Source: Breviolum minutum Mf 1.05b.01
Lineage: Eukaryota > Sar > Dinophyceae > Suessiales > Symbiodiniaceae
DNA length: 64,000 bases
Assembly: GCA_000507305.1 (NCBI GenBank)
Contig: DF239102.1
Coordinates: forward strand, 265,126-329,125
Direction of reading: 5' to 3'
Part shown: piece by piece, positions 12,201 through 23,589 of the stretch
Layout: each line of letters starts with the position of its first letter
Numbering within the stretch: position 1 is the first letter of the stretch
The notes under the pieces: generated by a model
Databases searched by the model: none
What the model was told of the DNA's origin: nothing
What the model saw: the letters and a program-made list of their open reading frames with translations, nothing else
Made by a program: the position numbers and the translations under genes

Positions 12201-13210
12201 AAGATACAAACAGTAAAATGTTGGATTGCGGCATATTTCGCCCATTGAATGAAAGGAATCACACCGCTATCCAGTGATTCTCAGGATTCCGATATACTCT
12301 AACTAGCTGCACAAGTTACCCCATTTCAAGAGTATCTCCCCAACAACATCCGCAGAAATAAGGCTTCAACAAGGAGTGATATATTACACAAAAAGAATAT
12401 ATAAATAANTATATACATATCAAAAACATATATATATATATTAATGATCTAAATATATATATATATACATATCAAAAACATGTATATATATATAAATATG
12501 TATATATATTAATGATCTAAATATATATTTAAAAATATAGATCATATATATATATATACAAATACATATTCATCAAAAAGATATATATATATAATTCATA
12601 TACGTATTAGATAAGTTATAAGCTGCTATGTAATTCACCTCCGCTGTCGGACCCTGAATCAAGCCGTAAACCCTTATTTCTGGGGTTAAGGTATTGCAGT
12701 TGCTGACATGCATTCAAGAGCCATGAAAACATGGAACCTAAAAAATAATGATTTCAAAAACCATCACAAATCTCCTGGACAGCCCTTCGTTTTCAGTGTA
12801 CTGTGCTGCATCTACACTTCTTTCCCCCAAACTTTCCAAGGAAAACAGTTGAGAAACCGTACACAAATCCAATACAGTAAATACGTACACAAATTGAGGG
12901 CACAACACATGTGAAAAGAAATTCAAACTTAAGAACCAGTACAGTAAGCAACCGAAAGAGATCACAACTCAAGAAACTGCGGTGATCTACTCCAAGTCAA
13001 TCATATAAAATAATTTGGAATCAAAAACTACCTAAAACTTCAAGTATAATTTCAGATGAAATGCTCCAAGTCAAGAACAGTGCCAGTGCTAGATCTCTTC
13101 TTTAAGGCTTTGGTTTGCAACATCTCCATTGCATCGTTCGTATCAGCAGATTCGAATGGCAAGGCCGTCACCATGGGCAAAAACCAAACGAGGGGATTTA
13201 AGCAACGCAT
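9256..13210 (-). CDS. pepsin-family (A1) aspartic protease
   Basis: The two catalytic motifs and the flap are visible. The probable first exon starts at ATG 13210 with a signal peptide (MRCLNPLVWFLPMVTA) and a polar propeptide. Propeptide-like exons lie at about 12768-12850 and 12639-12679. Exon about 11970-11794 carries LLLDTGSSTVAF, the first catalytic Asp. Exon 11348-11293 carries the flap (WRYGPSGPNGYF). The exon ending at 10704 carries QGIFGVAYRQRNK. Exon 10327-10089 carries SLLPPLMQELRL, SGNLFLGP and SGWYNVKLGK. The last exon, 9622-9256, carries CIVDTGTPVILLP, the second Asp, and ends GLPIWAHYYTMFN...TYHS-TAG. The last three exons join in phase through GT-AG introns; earlier junctions are not all solved, and one may use a GC donor at 11292. 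No C-terminal membrane segment precedes the stop. A secreted or vacuolar endopeptidase is the expected role. Confidence 0.85.
12409..12600. repeat. AT-rich tandem duplication with ambiguous base
   Basis: About 55 bp containing ACATATCAAAAACAT and TTAATGATCTAAATATATAT is repeated in tandem from about 12414 to 12535, inside a protease intron. It is preceded by a single N at 12409. It is non-coding. Confidence 0.7.
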
Positions 13211-14150
13211 TTGGAGATCCACTTTGCCGAACTGATCCACGAAAATGCCACCTTCACTGATCCAATCCGTACACACCTATTTTTGAGCCTTTTGGCTGAG
13301 GCTGAAGTGTTTTTCGATGAAGCAATGCATGTTGATATGCAATGTTTGGTTACCATGTCCTGGGATTCAAACGGGAGAGGACATGAGGGAAAAAACAAAC
13401 ATGTGTCAGCCTAACGTCAAAAACATGATTGAAGATGCATCAACAGTTGTTTGAAGAACCAAAGTTTATACATATATTAAAATATATATATATATACCTA
13501 AATAAAAAATATACTGCATATACATGCGGGCATTTATACATACATCATACATCTAAAAACATTGTCAAACATCATTATCATATCATTATCATAGATCTGA
13601 ACAACCCAGTAACAGGTAACCCACTGGAAAGTATCATTGGAACACCTCTGGATCCGAAAGTTTTCCCGAGAAATCTCAACAAAAAACACGGGCCGGTCAC
13701 ATCTAGAATCTAGATTCTTAGGTCAAGTGTACTTCAACTCACGCGTTTTGCGCATCTTCACAATGTCAAGTTTTAAGTCATGTTCATCAAGTTTTTATCG
13801 GGACACCAGTTGGTATGTCTCTGTGCCCTTCGAAGGTTGAAGATTCATGTTTGTTCAAACCCAGATCTTCAACAAACTCTTGAGGTGCAAGGCAAACTGT
13901 TCTCAAGGGCAAGACTTGGAGAACACTGGAAACGGGTCATGTTCGACCAGAAACAAATATACACCGCATTAAGTTGCTTTTTAAAGTCTGCCAAGTTCTT
14001 TCAAACTGAACGGTAAAGAATGTGTTTCATGCATTCTACAACTAGCTGCCTAACTGGTCAGTTTGTTCAATTGGTTATGGAAAGGGATCTCAAGCAAATG
14101 TATGAATACACAGCTCAAAACACAAATAAATTACAGAAAACACGAATCAC
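13211..14150. other. probable intergenic stretch
   Basis: Lies upstream of the protease start on the - strand, so it should contain that gene's promoter or trans-splice acceptor; none was recognised. A + strand open frame at 13211-13414 abuts the protease exon 1 start and I treat it as chance. AT microsatellite sequence lies near 13480. Confidence 0.35.
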
Positions 14151-15575
14151 CGCTCCACATCCCTCAACGGATGACAACTTCGGCTTCCCCACAAGTTGGC
14201 AATAACCCTGGAACCAAGGGTAGTAACACCCCCTTATATGACATAAACAATGATGGTTTCTTAAGTGTTCAATTAGAACAACTTCAACATCATCTTTGTT
14301 GTTAGCTTGTAGCTATGAACAACTGATTGGTTGATCTTTTCAGGACATCCGCACATGGGTTTTGTATGAGAAAAAAACACAGGTCAATCTCGGAATTACG
14401 CATGCATTGGGCATCTTTTCTTGTATCTATATGGTTCACCCACCAAACAAACATTAGCCCCTAAAAGCTACAGGGCCACACCCATGTCCTTTTCTGGGTG
14501 CATTGTCTTTTTTCCCCCAGAAAAGGTGCAAAAGTCTTGTTTCTTGTGTTTTGCAACATCTACAAACAAGGATTTATTGGGATTTCGGACACCTTTGCAA
14601 AGGCTACAGGCCTCCAGAATCGCAAACACGACTCGTCTTCCAGTAAGCCATGGCATAGCGGCAGCCGCTGATGCCATCATGGCATTGCCAACTATGAACA
14701 ACATAAAGGCATGATGTATGATGTGTCAAACAGTAAACATGACCATGAAGATATGATGTATTACTGTATGATGTATGATGCAGCCGCCGGTAGCAATGTC
14801 GAGGAATGATGAATGTCATTTTCATTTGTCTAGTCAGGATATTAGATGTGAACATTACCAACATTTCGTAGGTGATCCGTTCAAAACCCCGAAAACCTTT
14901 CAAAATGGATTGTTCTGCAAAATCGCTCTCCCCGGGCTGACACACCCAGACATTAACTGTGGTTGGCTGCAATTCGGCGAACTGAAAAGAAGGTTCATAA
15001 AACCCATTGGTAAATGATGGGACGACTACACATGTATCAACTGATGCAGGTTTAATGTGTTGAACAAAAAAGCCGCAGGGATTTTTCGGCGGCTACAAGA
15101 CGGTCTTAAGGTGAAGCACCTTTTGTTGATGAACCGAAGAGGTGGGAGAAATCAAGAACTACTGACAGGAAGAACACAATAAAATACATATGTAATATAT
15201 GTATAGATAAAAACTTGACGTAAGTCATATCTATGAGAGTTTGTTGCACACCATATTACAACCAACAAGCAATGAGGATGACTTCTCACATTGAGAGAAG
15301 AACGCCACAGGCCAACAAAAAACAAAAAAGCCACATCAAGTGAAACAGGAATGAGACCAACACAATACTCACAACTACTAGTATACGTTTACAAGGGAGT
15401 GAATCCATCACTCTATACATCATTTCTACCTTAAATTATACTTACACACTTCACTGGAGACTTAGCAAAACAGTCCTGGATCCCATTCCATAGTAATCCT
15501 GGCGCCAACGCCACCGGAAACAGTGAAAACCCACATGTGAACCTGCATGATCCCAACATCAATCCAGAGCTTCTG
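14151..15575 (-). CDS. multi-exon membrane protein fragment
   Basis: Three exons are joined in phase. Exon 15446-15575 (acceptor TTCTTATTAG, donor GTAAGTATAA) encodes SGLMLGSCRF, then FSLFPVALAPGLLW and CFAKSPVKC. Exon 14897-14966 (acceptor GAATTGCAG, donor GTTTTC) encodes PTTVNVWVCQPGESDFAEQS and ILK. Exon 14593-14691 (acceptor GTTCATAG, donor GTGTCC) encodes VGNAMMASAAAAMPWLTGRR, VVFAILEAC and SLCK. A further exon, 14151-14207 (acceptor TTGGTTCCAG, donor GTGATT), is open in two frames and may be next; in the frame that fits the leftover G it ends in TGA. Hydrophobic stretches suggest a membrane protein. The family is not recognised. Confidence 0.6.
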
Positions 15576-15789
15576 CTAATAAGAAAAACGTTTTGGGAAT
15601 GGTCAACACATCTTTCATCCAACATCCTTCAAGTAGATGGGTTTGTGCCAAAATGAGGGGGGCCCCAAATCAAAAAAAAAGGTAGGTATTATGCATAGGA
15701 AACTCCCAATCCAATTTGTGAGTTACTTAAAATTCATATTATTGCACTGGAACCATCACACAGGCACCCCCCAAAAAAAACACATGTAA

Positions 15790-15921
15790 AGAACTTTTCA
15801 CCGCCTGATCCTCAGGCTCTGCAAGTGCACGTGCATCATCTTCACTCCAAAGTTTGGAGAAACCCACATATTTGGCAACCTTTCGACTACGACGAAAGTG
15901 TAGAAGCGATCCGAGGTACAT
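15790..15921 (-). CDS. candidate exon, unknown protein
   Basis: An open - strand stretch reading VAKYVGFSKLWSEDDARALA then EPEDQAVKSS is highly protein-like and ends near a GTGAAA donor. It probably belongs to the gene with exons at 14593-15575, but the junction phase to 15575 does not fit directly, so an exon may be missing. A less certain open stretch lies at 15943-16197. Confidence 0.4.
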
Positions 15922-16321
15922 ATTTTTTTCAGGGTCAAGTGGTCAAGTGGTGAAGGAGTTCAACAGAACAAGTGACCTCCAACGTGAGGCCACCAAACAC
16001 ACGAGATAAACATGCTGCACATGGTCTTTCTCCCCGTTATTCATCCTGTATTTCTGGAGAAGGATCTTGAAGGTAGCTTTGTGACAAGCAGCGTTCCCAT
16101 AAACTTCGGGAGTTTTTCTTTGGTGACTAAGCATGACTAAAAGAAACAACTTCAACCCAACATATGTATCCAATCTAAACTCCTTGGCACCCCACATTCA
16201 CAAAAAATAATCGTTGGTTGGGTATTCTGCGATTCTGCTACCCTGGTGTTACTCATTCAAGTGTTATATACCAGCACAGAAACTGCTGCACCACAGGTGC
16301 AATTTTGTTATCCTTGAAGTC

Positions 16322-16677
16322 TTATATGATCATCTTTAAGCCATGGAACAAGGCAGCCTTGAAGCCTTGAAAAAAAATCATTGGATCGAAGATATCAGAA
16401 CCATCGAGTTCTCCAACACCACTGGAAGTCTGACTGCTAAAAGTTTTCCCTACCTAGTTGGTGGTTGAACCAACCCATTTGAAAAATATGCTCGTCAAAT
16501 TGGATCATTTCCCCAGGGTTCGGGGTGAAAATAAAAAATATTTCAAACCACGACCTAGATGACCTAGATACTGCTTGAAGGGTAGAAATGGAGTTAGCCT
16601 TAGCCCTTTTTCGTGAGTTTGCCAGCTTTTCCAACGCAGGTTGCTGCACCAGGTCTAGCCGTCTAGCCGGGCCTTGC
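16322..16677 (-). CDS. last two exons of an unknown protein
   Basis: Exon 16564-16677 (acceptor TATGTTCAG) encodes QGPARRLDLVQQPALEKLAN then SRKRAKANSISTLQAVS. It leaves two bases, AG. Exon 16322-16433 (acceptor TTTTAGCAG) begins with T, completing Ser. It reads QTSSGVGELDGSDIFDPM and runs to a TAA at 16322-16324. The first exon is basic and helical, the second acidic. The intron between them carries copy 4 of the element. No family is recognised. Confidence 0.6.
16434..16563 (-). mobile_element. introner-like element, copy 4 (intronic)
   Basis: The element spans about 16454-16559 with CTAG at both ends. On the - strand it starts CTAGGTCGTGGTTTGAA and ends CCACCAACTAG. Two donors, GTCATC and GTCGTGG nine bases apart, give the same phase because GACCTAGAT is directly duplicated on the + strand. 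The acceptor used in phase lies about 20 bp past the element. Confidence 0.8.
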
Positions 16678-18291
16678 CTGAACATATCGGGTGAGATTCA
16701 TCCCGTGAGTCACCCACTGCAGTACCAGGAAGTTCAAATAGTAGTGGGTAGAGGATGGCATCCTTAGTGATCAATACACCCATAAAAAACCGACTTGCAA
16801 TACATTACAGTAATGCATTATCCTCTGGTAAGCTAACATTAACATGGCAAAGGCGAGACAAAGTACATGTTGTGTAACATAAAATCATGGAACAAAAATG
16901 AGAAATGAAAAGTCACCTATATGGAATGACCTAGAACTTACCATCCTGGCCAAATGGTGTTAAGTTGTGTAGCAAAAATAAGTCTTAAAAACTTGAAACA
17001 CGTCACATGCATGTGTCTCAACGTGCAAGTTGTAAGATTTTCAAGCCCTGGTTGAAAATGTTTGAAAGGGCTGAACCAGAACCAACATCAGCCAACCCAC
17101 AATGCCGGGCCCAAGGTCGTCTGAAAACGCCTGAAGTGGTTGGTTTTCCATGCCTATGCGATGTCAGAAAATTCATGGGCATCTTACCTATCGAAATCTG
17201 GATTTCTAAATGGTCTAACCTTTTTGTGGGGAAGACATCCAAATCCGTTCGAACAAGTGCGAAAAAACAAGGTGTTGGGTGTTTGTCAAGTGAACTTGCA
17301 ACCTTCACAAGGCCTACTTCAGGCATCTTCAAGTCTATTTCACTCTTATGCCTCCAGACTTCATACCCCAAACTAAAAAATAGGAGTTTTGTGTCCTGCC
17401 ACATCTACTACCCTATGATTGCCCACCATCCATCATTCCCGAATCATGAATGAGATTTAATGGCGGGATGACAACAAACCAACAAAAAGGGGGTCATGTT
17501 GCGCTTGAGTTTATACACACTTGAGTGATACGTGTACCCCAACATACCCCAACCTCCCCTCGGATGATTTTGATGTTTTGGGAACATGCCAAGCAGCTTC
17601 TCTGCCAACAGCATGGGTAGCGCCGTGGGCTCATTTGCCACATCCCCGACAAATTTCAGGAAGTTTTGCCCTGCACCATGACTCTGTCTTCGGAGAGGTT
17701 TGGGCGGCTTGATAATTGACGGGTCATCAGGTTGCCAGTGCTGGGTTTTCCTCCATATTTATGTAGATTGGGTATCGGCTTTGGAGGTGTCCCCTATCAG
17801 CCGTTGTTTGGTGAGTGGTCTTGATACATGAAATCAAATGAAAGCCTATTTGTTCATGCGGAACTGTTGTCGGGACAGCGAACTGCACAATTCGTAAGCC
17901 GATTCCAGTAGTATGTCGTAAACATCACCCCAATTTTTAACGTAACCGTGACATATCGTAAATCCAGTGATGTACTTTTAAAAAATATCACCCCTGCGTT
18001 CATGTCGACCTCTGGACCTCTAAGGCTCTAAGGTTATGAGCATATTTTTCTCCAATTTCTAGACTACACACCTGCACTTGCAATCATACAACATATTTCA
18101 TACCATGTCATGCCTCATATGGTCACTTGCCACGCGATTCCGATTCCTGAAGGGTTACTGGGTTTATAACCCCCAATAGTTTGGGCAGGCTTTTGGAAAA
18201 TGAAAAAAATCACTCACTGTCACTGTTGATGCTATGGAATATAAGGAACATCAGAACCTGAAACTGTCAGATTCCATCAATTTCAAACGAC
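16678..18291. other. unresolved stretch
   Basis: Overlapping long open frames occur on both strands at 17007-17453, with RTDLDVFPTKRLDHLEIQ on the - strand. I could not choose between them. The remainder shows no convincing exon. Confidence 0.3.
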
Positions 18292-18773
18292 TTAAGTGTC
18301 CACATCAACTGATATTGTCGTGACTATGTGTCCTTTCTCCATGGAAGTCGGGTAATGGTTCCTTTTTGAAGCTGTACGGTGTAATGATTGTAGCTTTTTC
18401 AAGTTCATGATTGGAGAGAGAGAGAGAGCGGTTGACAATGCATATTGGAATCCAATTTGGTGGTTGAACCAACCCATTTGAAACCATATGCTCGTCAAAT
18501 TGGATCATTTCCCTGGGGATCCGGGTAAAAATAGAAACAGTTTGAAACCATCTTTTGCCATCTTGTGGATGTCACCCACCGCCAGATTCAGTTTGAAACC
18601 ACCACCTCGGAATCTTCCTGCACTAAATTTTCAAAATATTTCCTTCCATCTGGTGACGGAGACTCATCACTGATTCGATCAGCTGATCCCATGGATGAAA
18701 GCAGCTGCCTACAACGGTGACGCCAATCACGAAGAAAACCATGAACCAAAAGTACCAATTCCTCGTGAATCAG
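18292..18773 (-). CDS. last two exons of an unknown protein
   Basis: Exon 18606-18773 (168 nt, phase 0 at both ends, acceptor GGTCACCAG) encodes LIHEELVLLVHGFLRDWRHR, then CRQLLSSMGSADRISD and ENLVQEDSE. It ends exactly where the element's GTGGTGG begins. Exon 18292-18393 (acceptor TTGAAAAAG) encodes LQSLHRTASKRNHYPTSMEK and ends TISVDVDT-TAA. The frame is continuous across intron 18394-18605. A second frame of the last exon is also open, so its identity is less certain than that of the first exon. No family is recognised. Confidence 0.55.
18394..18605 (-). mobile_element. introner-like element, copy 5, with partial internal duplication
   Basis: The 212-nt intron starts at the element's terminal repeat (GAG|GTGGTGGTTTCAAACTG). 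GTTTCAAACTG recurs about 50 bp further in, so the right end is duplicated or nested. The left end reads GGTTCAACCACCAAATTGG. A CT tract near 18417-18428 precedes the AAAAAG acceptor. Confidence 0.7.
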
Positions 18774-20200
18774 CTGGTGACCAGTTGCCAAGTTGATATT
18801 TTTGAGGGAAACATGTAGGTTGCAAGCACCAAAAAATCCCCAAGACCTACCAAATCACACCCAGAATATGTTTCAAGATGTTTCAGGTATTTCCACTTCC
18901 ACCATGTCTGAGTCAAGGCTGGTTCCAACAAAAACCCATGTTTCAGTAAGTAAATCGTTCCCTACCCAGCGAGAGAAAATGAACATCACACAAATGGTGA
19001 GATCATTGGAAGAAACATTTGCGTCCATTTGGCCTGACCTGCTCCTTGGAACAGCCAATAGTGAAGATTGATAGAGGATGCCATACTCATAAAGTGATGA
19101 CAATTGTGCACAACAATCATATGGCTTTAATATTTTATATAATGATACGTATATATATATATATATATCTGACTACTTTCTGATAAACTCACATCGCTAG
19201 ATGGAAAACCAATACGTCTTGATTCATGTCCCACCTTCCGGACAGCTCTGTGTGTTGCCTTCATTAATCATCAATTTGGGTCGACACAAAATGTGTATTG
19301 AAACTCTTCGACTTTTAACCTTCAGCATCCCCATACCAGGATTCCGTCTTTTAATGTTGAGTCACATAATTTTATGCACTGGCTTTTATTATTTTACAAC
19401 TGCTTTTTACATGGGATACCAGACTGCATCCCAAGACACAATTTGTGAGTAAAAAAATCCTTGCACTGTATCTCACAAATAACTTTGCATCTAGCATAAA
19501 TAATCATTGCATCTCATGAAGGATTTTTGGACCAAACATCCAGTTGGTTCATGGTTTGTGACCAAGATACTGAAGTTCCAATTGGTTGCTCACTTCCTTG
19601 TTAGGCGGATTTGTTGTTTCGCGGCGCAGGGGTCCAATTTGTTTCCGCTCAAAACCAAACATCTCATGGAATGAACACAGGTTTCCGGGTGACCCAAAGG
19701 CACCAAAAAAACGACACGATTCTCAAAGCTTCAAGCTGATAAGGAGGCCGAATGATGCCGATGGAAGTTTTGCAGAAAAGGCCGCCGCCAAACAGGGCGA
19801 ATGTTGGATTGAATCAAGTCCACTCTGCAATTCTGGCAAGGCCATCATCTGTCCTTCCAATAAACACTAAGGGTGTTCAACTGACTTAAAACAGCCTTCA
19901 AACCTGTTACTTTCCGCTTAAATCCACAATATTCCCTCCCAAAGTTGGGTCGGTTCCTTATCTCAAAAAAAGGCGACACAAAAACTGGAGGCCCAATGGA
20001 TGCATGGGCACCACATCTCCATACCTTTTCCACGTGAAAAACAAAAAACACCAGATCTTTGCAGGACAAGCAGCTGATTTGAAGTTGAAGAGCATTGAGA
20101 AGATATTGATTAAGACCTGAGAGTACAGTTGGGATATCTTGAAAAACATGAAAAAATGGGGTTGGGTTGTCTCCAGTCGCCTCCTGAACTGCGAGTTTGA
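18774..20200. other. unresolved stretch with exon-like pieces
   Basis: At 18960-19071 both strands read as plausible protein, with SLEETFASIWPDLLLGT on + and SRSGQMDANVSSNDLTIC on -. At about 19740-19840 the - strand reads MALPELQSGLDSIQHSPCLA. Splice partners were not found. AT microsatellite sequence lies near 19150. Confidence 0.3.
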
Positions 20201-20998
20201 TTATATATGATCTCTCCTTGTTGGAACTTTGCACTGCAAAAACGTGGAGGAGCTAAGAGTAAGTCTTCCATACCCCTGACTTTCATGACTTTCCAAAGGG
20301 CTGAAGAGCTGGAACAATAGCCCTTTAGAACTTTGGAACGGCATTTTTTCAAATGCAAAGCAGCATTCCCGTTCTATGTCCGGTTTTTTTGGGGTGGGAA
20401 GCTAAAGCTATAGTTGTTTCACTAGTGTTGACCTAGCAATCCTTTCGATTCGAATAAGCAGCCTATCAACTTTTTACAAAAAATGTGGATTGCAACTTCA
20501 AACTCACCCACACAAATTCCCCAAGCCGAAGTCTATGTAAAGATTTTTTTGGGTGGGCTATTCCATGCTATTCCCTTGCAAACCTTTACATACCTCCCTA
20601 CCTGTCCGACGTCCGACATCCTTTGTGGCAGCTTGCGGGTCCAAGTAGCTGTTGGAGCAAAGGACAGGAAGATCAATAGGCCCAAGGTCGGAGCATAGGC
20701 CTTTTCAATATAAATCAGGAAACTGGCACAAAAAAATCACCCCAAAAGATTCGTTGGGAACCAAAAATCAAGGGAACATAAGCCTTTTGAGGCCGTTTTG
20801 GGGGTGATAAGCGCCATCAGATGTCCCTACAGTACCTCCATTTTAGTTTTTGTTGTCGATAAGCCAAGGGACTGCCCAAAGACTTTGGAAAGGTCCCAGA
20901 TTCACCGCCGTCGCCAAGTTGGTCACCTGGCTTCGCCAAAGTTGGGAAGGCCATCTTGTGGTGCATCTAAGGCAGTGGAAATGGCGATATCTTCAGTT
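20201..20998 (-). CDS. three-exon 3' end of an unknown protein
   Basis: All three exons join in phase by GT-AG introns. Exon 20927-20998 (acceptor TCTGCAG, or ACTGCAG as read, donor GTGACC) encodes TEDIAISTALDAPQDGLPNF and GEA. Exon 20602-20648 (acceptor CCAACAG, donor GTAGGG) encodes YLDPQAATKDVGRRT. Exon 20201-20373 (acceptor GACATAG) encodes RECCFAFEKMPFQSSKGLLF, then QLFSPLESHESQ, and stays open to a TAA at 20201-20203. Two clean phase matches make the gene structure credible, although the last exon could be spliced again. No family is recognised. Confidence 0.6.
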
Positions 20999-23314
20999 CT
21001 GCAGTAGTCAACCATACTTAATCGTCATTTAGAATGGAAACAAATTGAAAGTAACATTAATCCCCAAAGCCGTTTAGATTATCATTTAGCATCATCCAGT
21101 GCTTGTTGTGTTGTCCACTTTAAGGAATCACGACTTGGTTCAAGAACATACCATGTTTAACTCGTGAGATGTCACCATCAAACCATTCCGCTCATAACTC
21201 TCGTCATTAGGAGTTGGGTGCTAATCACATTGGATGTCTCACCAAATATTGAATTCCAAGACGTTGGGAGCATTATTGTTTTTTTCTTCCCCAAACTTTT
21301 TGATCAGATTTCCCGCTGACCAGTTGGAATAGAGTATTTTTTCACAATTGGTTTGGGCTCGGAACACTCCCGCACTCATTACTGCTTCATCGTCGGAAAA
21401 CAAATGAAAACAACACATTATACTTGATTTGGTTCATCTACTATCCTGCAGGATTATCAGGAAAATCTGTCAACATCCTGCAATCAAATGCAGGAACAGG
21501 ACATTCACATACTTATCCTATCTACTTAGGTCGTGATTCATAATTTGAAAAAAACACATACTACAAATTACTATTATATGTAAAAATGAAACCGACCCAC
21601 CAGTTCTTCGCGGCAAACTCTCATCACAATAGCCAATTGGGATTCATTCAATCATTCGTACCTTCACTTGGCACATCAGCAACCCCAACGATCCACCCAT
21701 CAACGATGCCCCAGGGACAAAGATGCAGAAAGGTGTGAAAGCGACGTACAAACCAAACACCAGGCCGTAGCCTACCAAGCGTTTGCCTCGGAAAGGAGAT
21801 CAATCAAGACTGACTTGGATAGGGTCCCCAATCCAGCGAACCAAAAAAACATGTTGTAAATAGTGATAACTCCACAGTGGGAAAACTAAATCTGTGAAAC
21901 TAGGGATAGGAGATGGGAAACTCTACATATATAGACATAATATCTACTTTTATATTTTTCGAAATACATACATATATATAAATACATATAGCATGCAAAC
22001 ATATATATATATATATCATCATTCCATGTAAGGCCTGAACATGATATGATATTCAATACGAGCATAAGATCTATCATGAGAATTCGAGGCATTTTCCCCT
22101 CGAAAGCTACCTCCAGGAAAGCAAGGGAAAAAATAAACAAAACAGCAGGCTTATATTGGATCTACCCCCCCACCCAGTAACTACTGGCAAGTGAAGGTTT
22201 AGTTCGGGATTCCCGAGGCTAAAAATGTAGTCCTGATGGGTGACTATTACTGGGTGGGTGGGTAGATCCAAGGCTTAATAAATGATTCATCAGATTTTGT
22301 TCTTGTGCAACTCAGCCCAGAAAATCGGATAAAACATGTCCGTGTCCATCATCAATCGCATCATCCTTCACTTTCTTAAACAATTGACAAACAGTGGGAC
22401 AAATTCCTCTTTCCGAGATGTAGGGAAAACCATATGGTCAAATTTTCACATATGCAAATATTCAATATTATAGTAATATAGTTACATAATATGTGTAAAT
22501 AAACCTGTAAATAAATAAATATTCAGAAATAAAATGATGTACATATGCATGTACCCTATGTATATATATCTATATATTCTCTCTCTCAATATAAATAAAT
22601 ATATATATGTGTGTTGGACCTGCTGCTCTTGGTCAACAAAGAGGAGCTTAACATCAGCCGAGCGACCGCTCCTTAAGTCGATATTCACCTTCATGTCGGA
22701 CCAAATCACAGCCTGAGAAGCAACCACGGTTACCGTACCAACTGGACGGACGTGTAGACGAATCTAAGGCAAAATGGACATGAATCAATAACAAACATCA
22801 TTAATGAAAGACATATATAATGGATCTGCTTGACTGAAAGAGGTTGCAAATTTACATGTTGGTTTAACAAAACTATAGATTATTTCAAAACCAACTAAAA
22901 TTGAAAGTACGGATCATGCTGTAAATACACCAATGATCCGTATGAACAGTTGCTTTTGTTTCCCTGGAATGTTTCACCATGGAACAACTCTTTGGACCTA
23001 GATTCAACTGTTGCCCGACTGTTACGCGCATTAAAAAAACTCCTTCATTCGGCACAACAGAACCAGTTGCATAAAGATGTTTAAACAAAGAAATACATTA
23101 TTAAAACTAACCAAGCGAACCTGAGTGTGGTGATATTCAAATTATGTCACATGGAACCTCTTGTTTGTTAAAAACCACACATTGCCATGGTTATTAAACG
23201 CGAGCAAAACATGGTAAACTGCATCAACACTGAAGTGAGGGTGAGTTTCTACCATTTTGGTGACTTACACTGGAAACCCTCATCTTCGTCCAATTCGTCC
23301 AACAAAAAATCAAC
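20999..23314. other. mostly non-coding, with an inverted-repeat element
   Basis: Contains the element at 22156-22271 and AT microsatellites (21975-22020, 22560-22610). A - strand stretch at about 22040-22140 reads AFLEVAFEGKMPRILMIDLM and may be an exon, but no sites were confirmed. Confidence 0.3.
22156..22271. mobile_element. MITE-like inverted-repeat element, family 2
   Basis: A 116-bp element with 25-bp terminal inverted repeats: the left end starts TTGGATCTACCC and carries on to CCCAGTAA, and the right end mirrors it with one mismatch. GGCTTA occurs next to both ends, as GGCTTATA on the left and directly after the right end, a possible target duplication. It has no coding capacity, so it would be non-autonomous. 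A diverged relative lies at about 5608-5725. Confidence 0.8.
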
Positions 23315-23589
23315 AGCAAATCTCCCAACGGTGACACCATGACCCGAAGTCCAAGGTGCTGATGGAGGTGGAGGATGAGACACTTTCCAGAGGTTTAGAT
23401 CTTTTGAGAACCTTGGAATCCGGGCTCGCAGTCGTCAACTCTGGTTGGTGGTTGGGTTTTTCCACCACCCATTTGAAGCATATGAAATCTAAAGTCATGT
23501 TTAAAACTCATGAAACCCCAAAGATCAGGGGTGAACATAAAAAAATATTTGAGACCACCACCTAGAGCTGAGTGGCGTTTTGGAAAGAT
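23315..23589 (-). CDS. two exons flanking an introner, unknown protein
   Basis: Micro-exon 23562-23589 (28 nt, acceptor GTATTTTTCAG) encodes IFPKRHSAL plus one base. It ends at CTAG, and the next bases are the element's GTGGTGG. The downstream exon starts at 23440 directly after the element's terminal CCAACCAG. It encodes LTTASPDSKVLKRSKPLESV then SSSTSISTLDFGSW, and a GTTGAT donor follows at 23314. The spare G plus AG completes Glu, so the join is exact. The Ser-rich, basic text suggests a low-complexity region. Confidence 0.65.
23441..23561 (-). mobile_element. introner-like element, copy 6 (is the intron)
   Basis: This 121-nt intron is the element from end to end. On the - strand it starts GTGGTGGTCTCAAATA and ends ACCCAACCACCAACCAG. 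Both splice dinucleotides come from the terminal repeats. It is the clearest example in the window. Its interior is diverged from the other copies. Confidence 0.85.

Noticed and set aside
13211..13414. + strand open frame reading FAELIHENATFTDPIRTH
   Set aside because: It directly abuts the protease exon 1 start on the opposite strand and has no splice support; the - strand signal peptide is the better reading.
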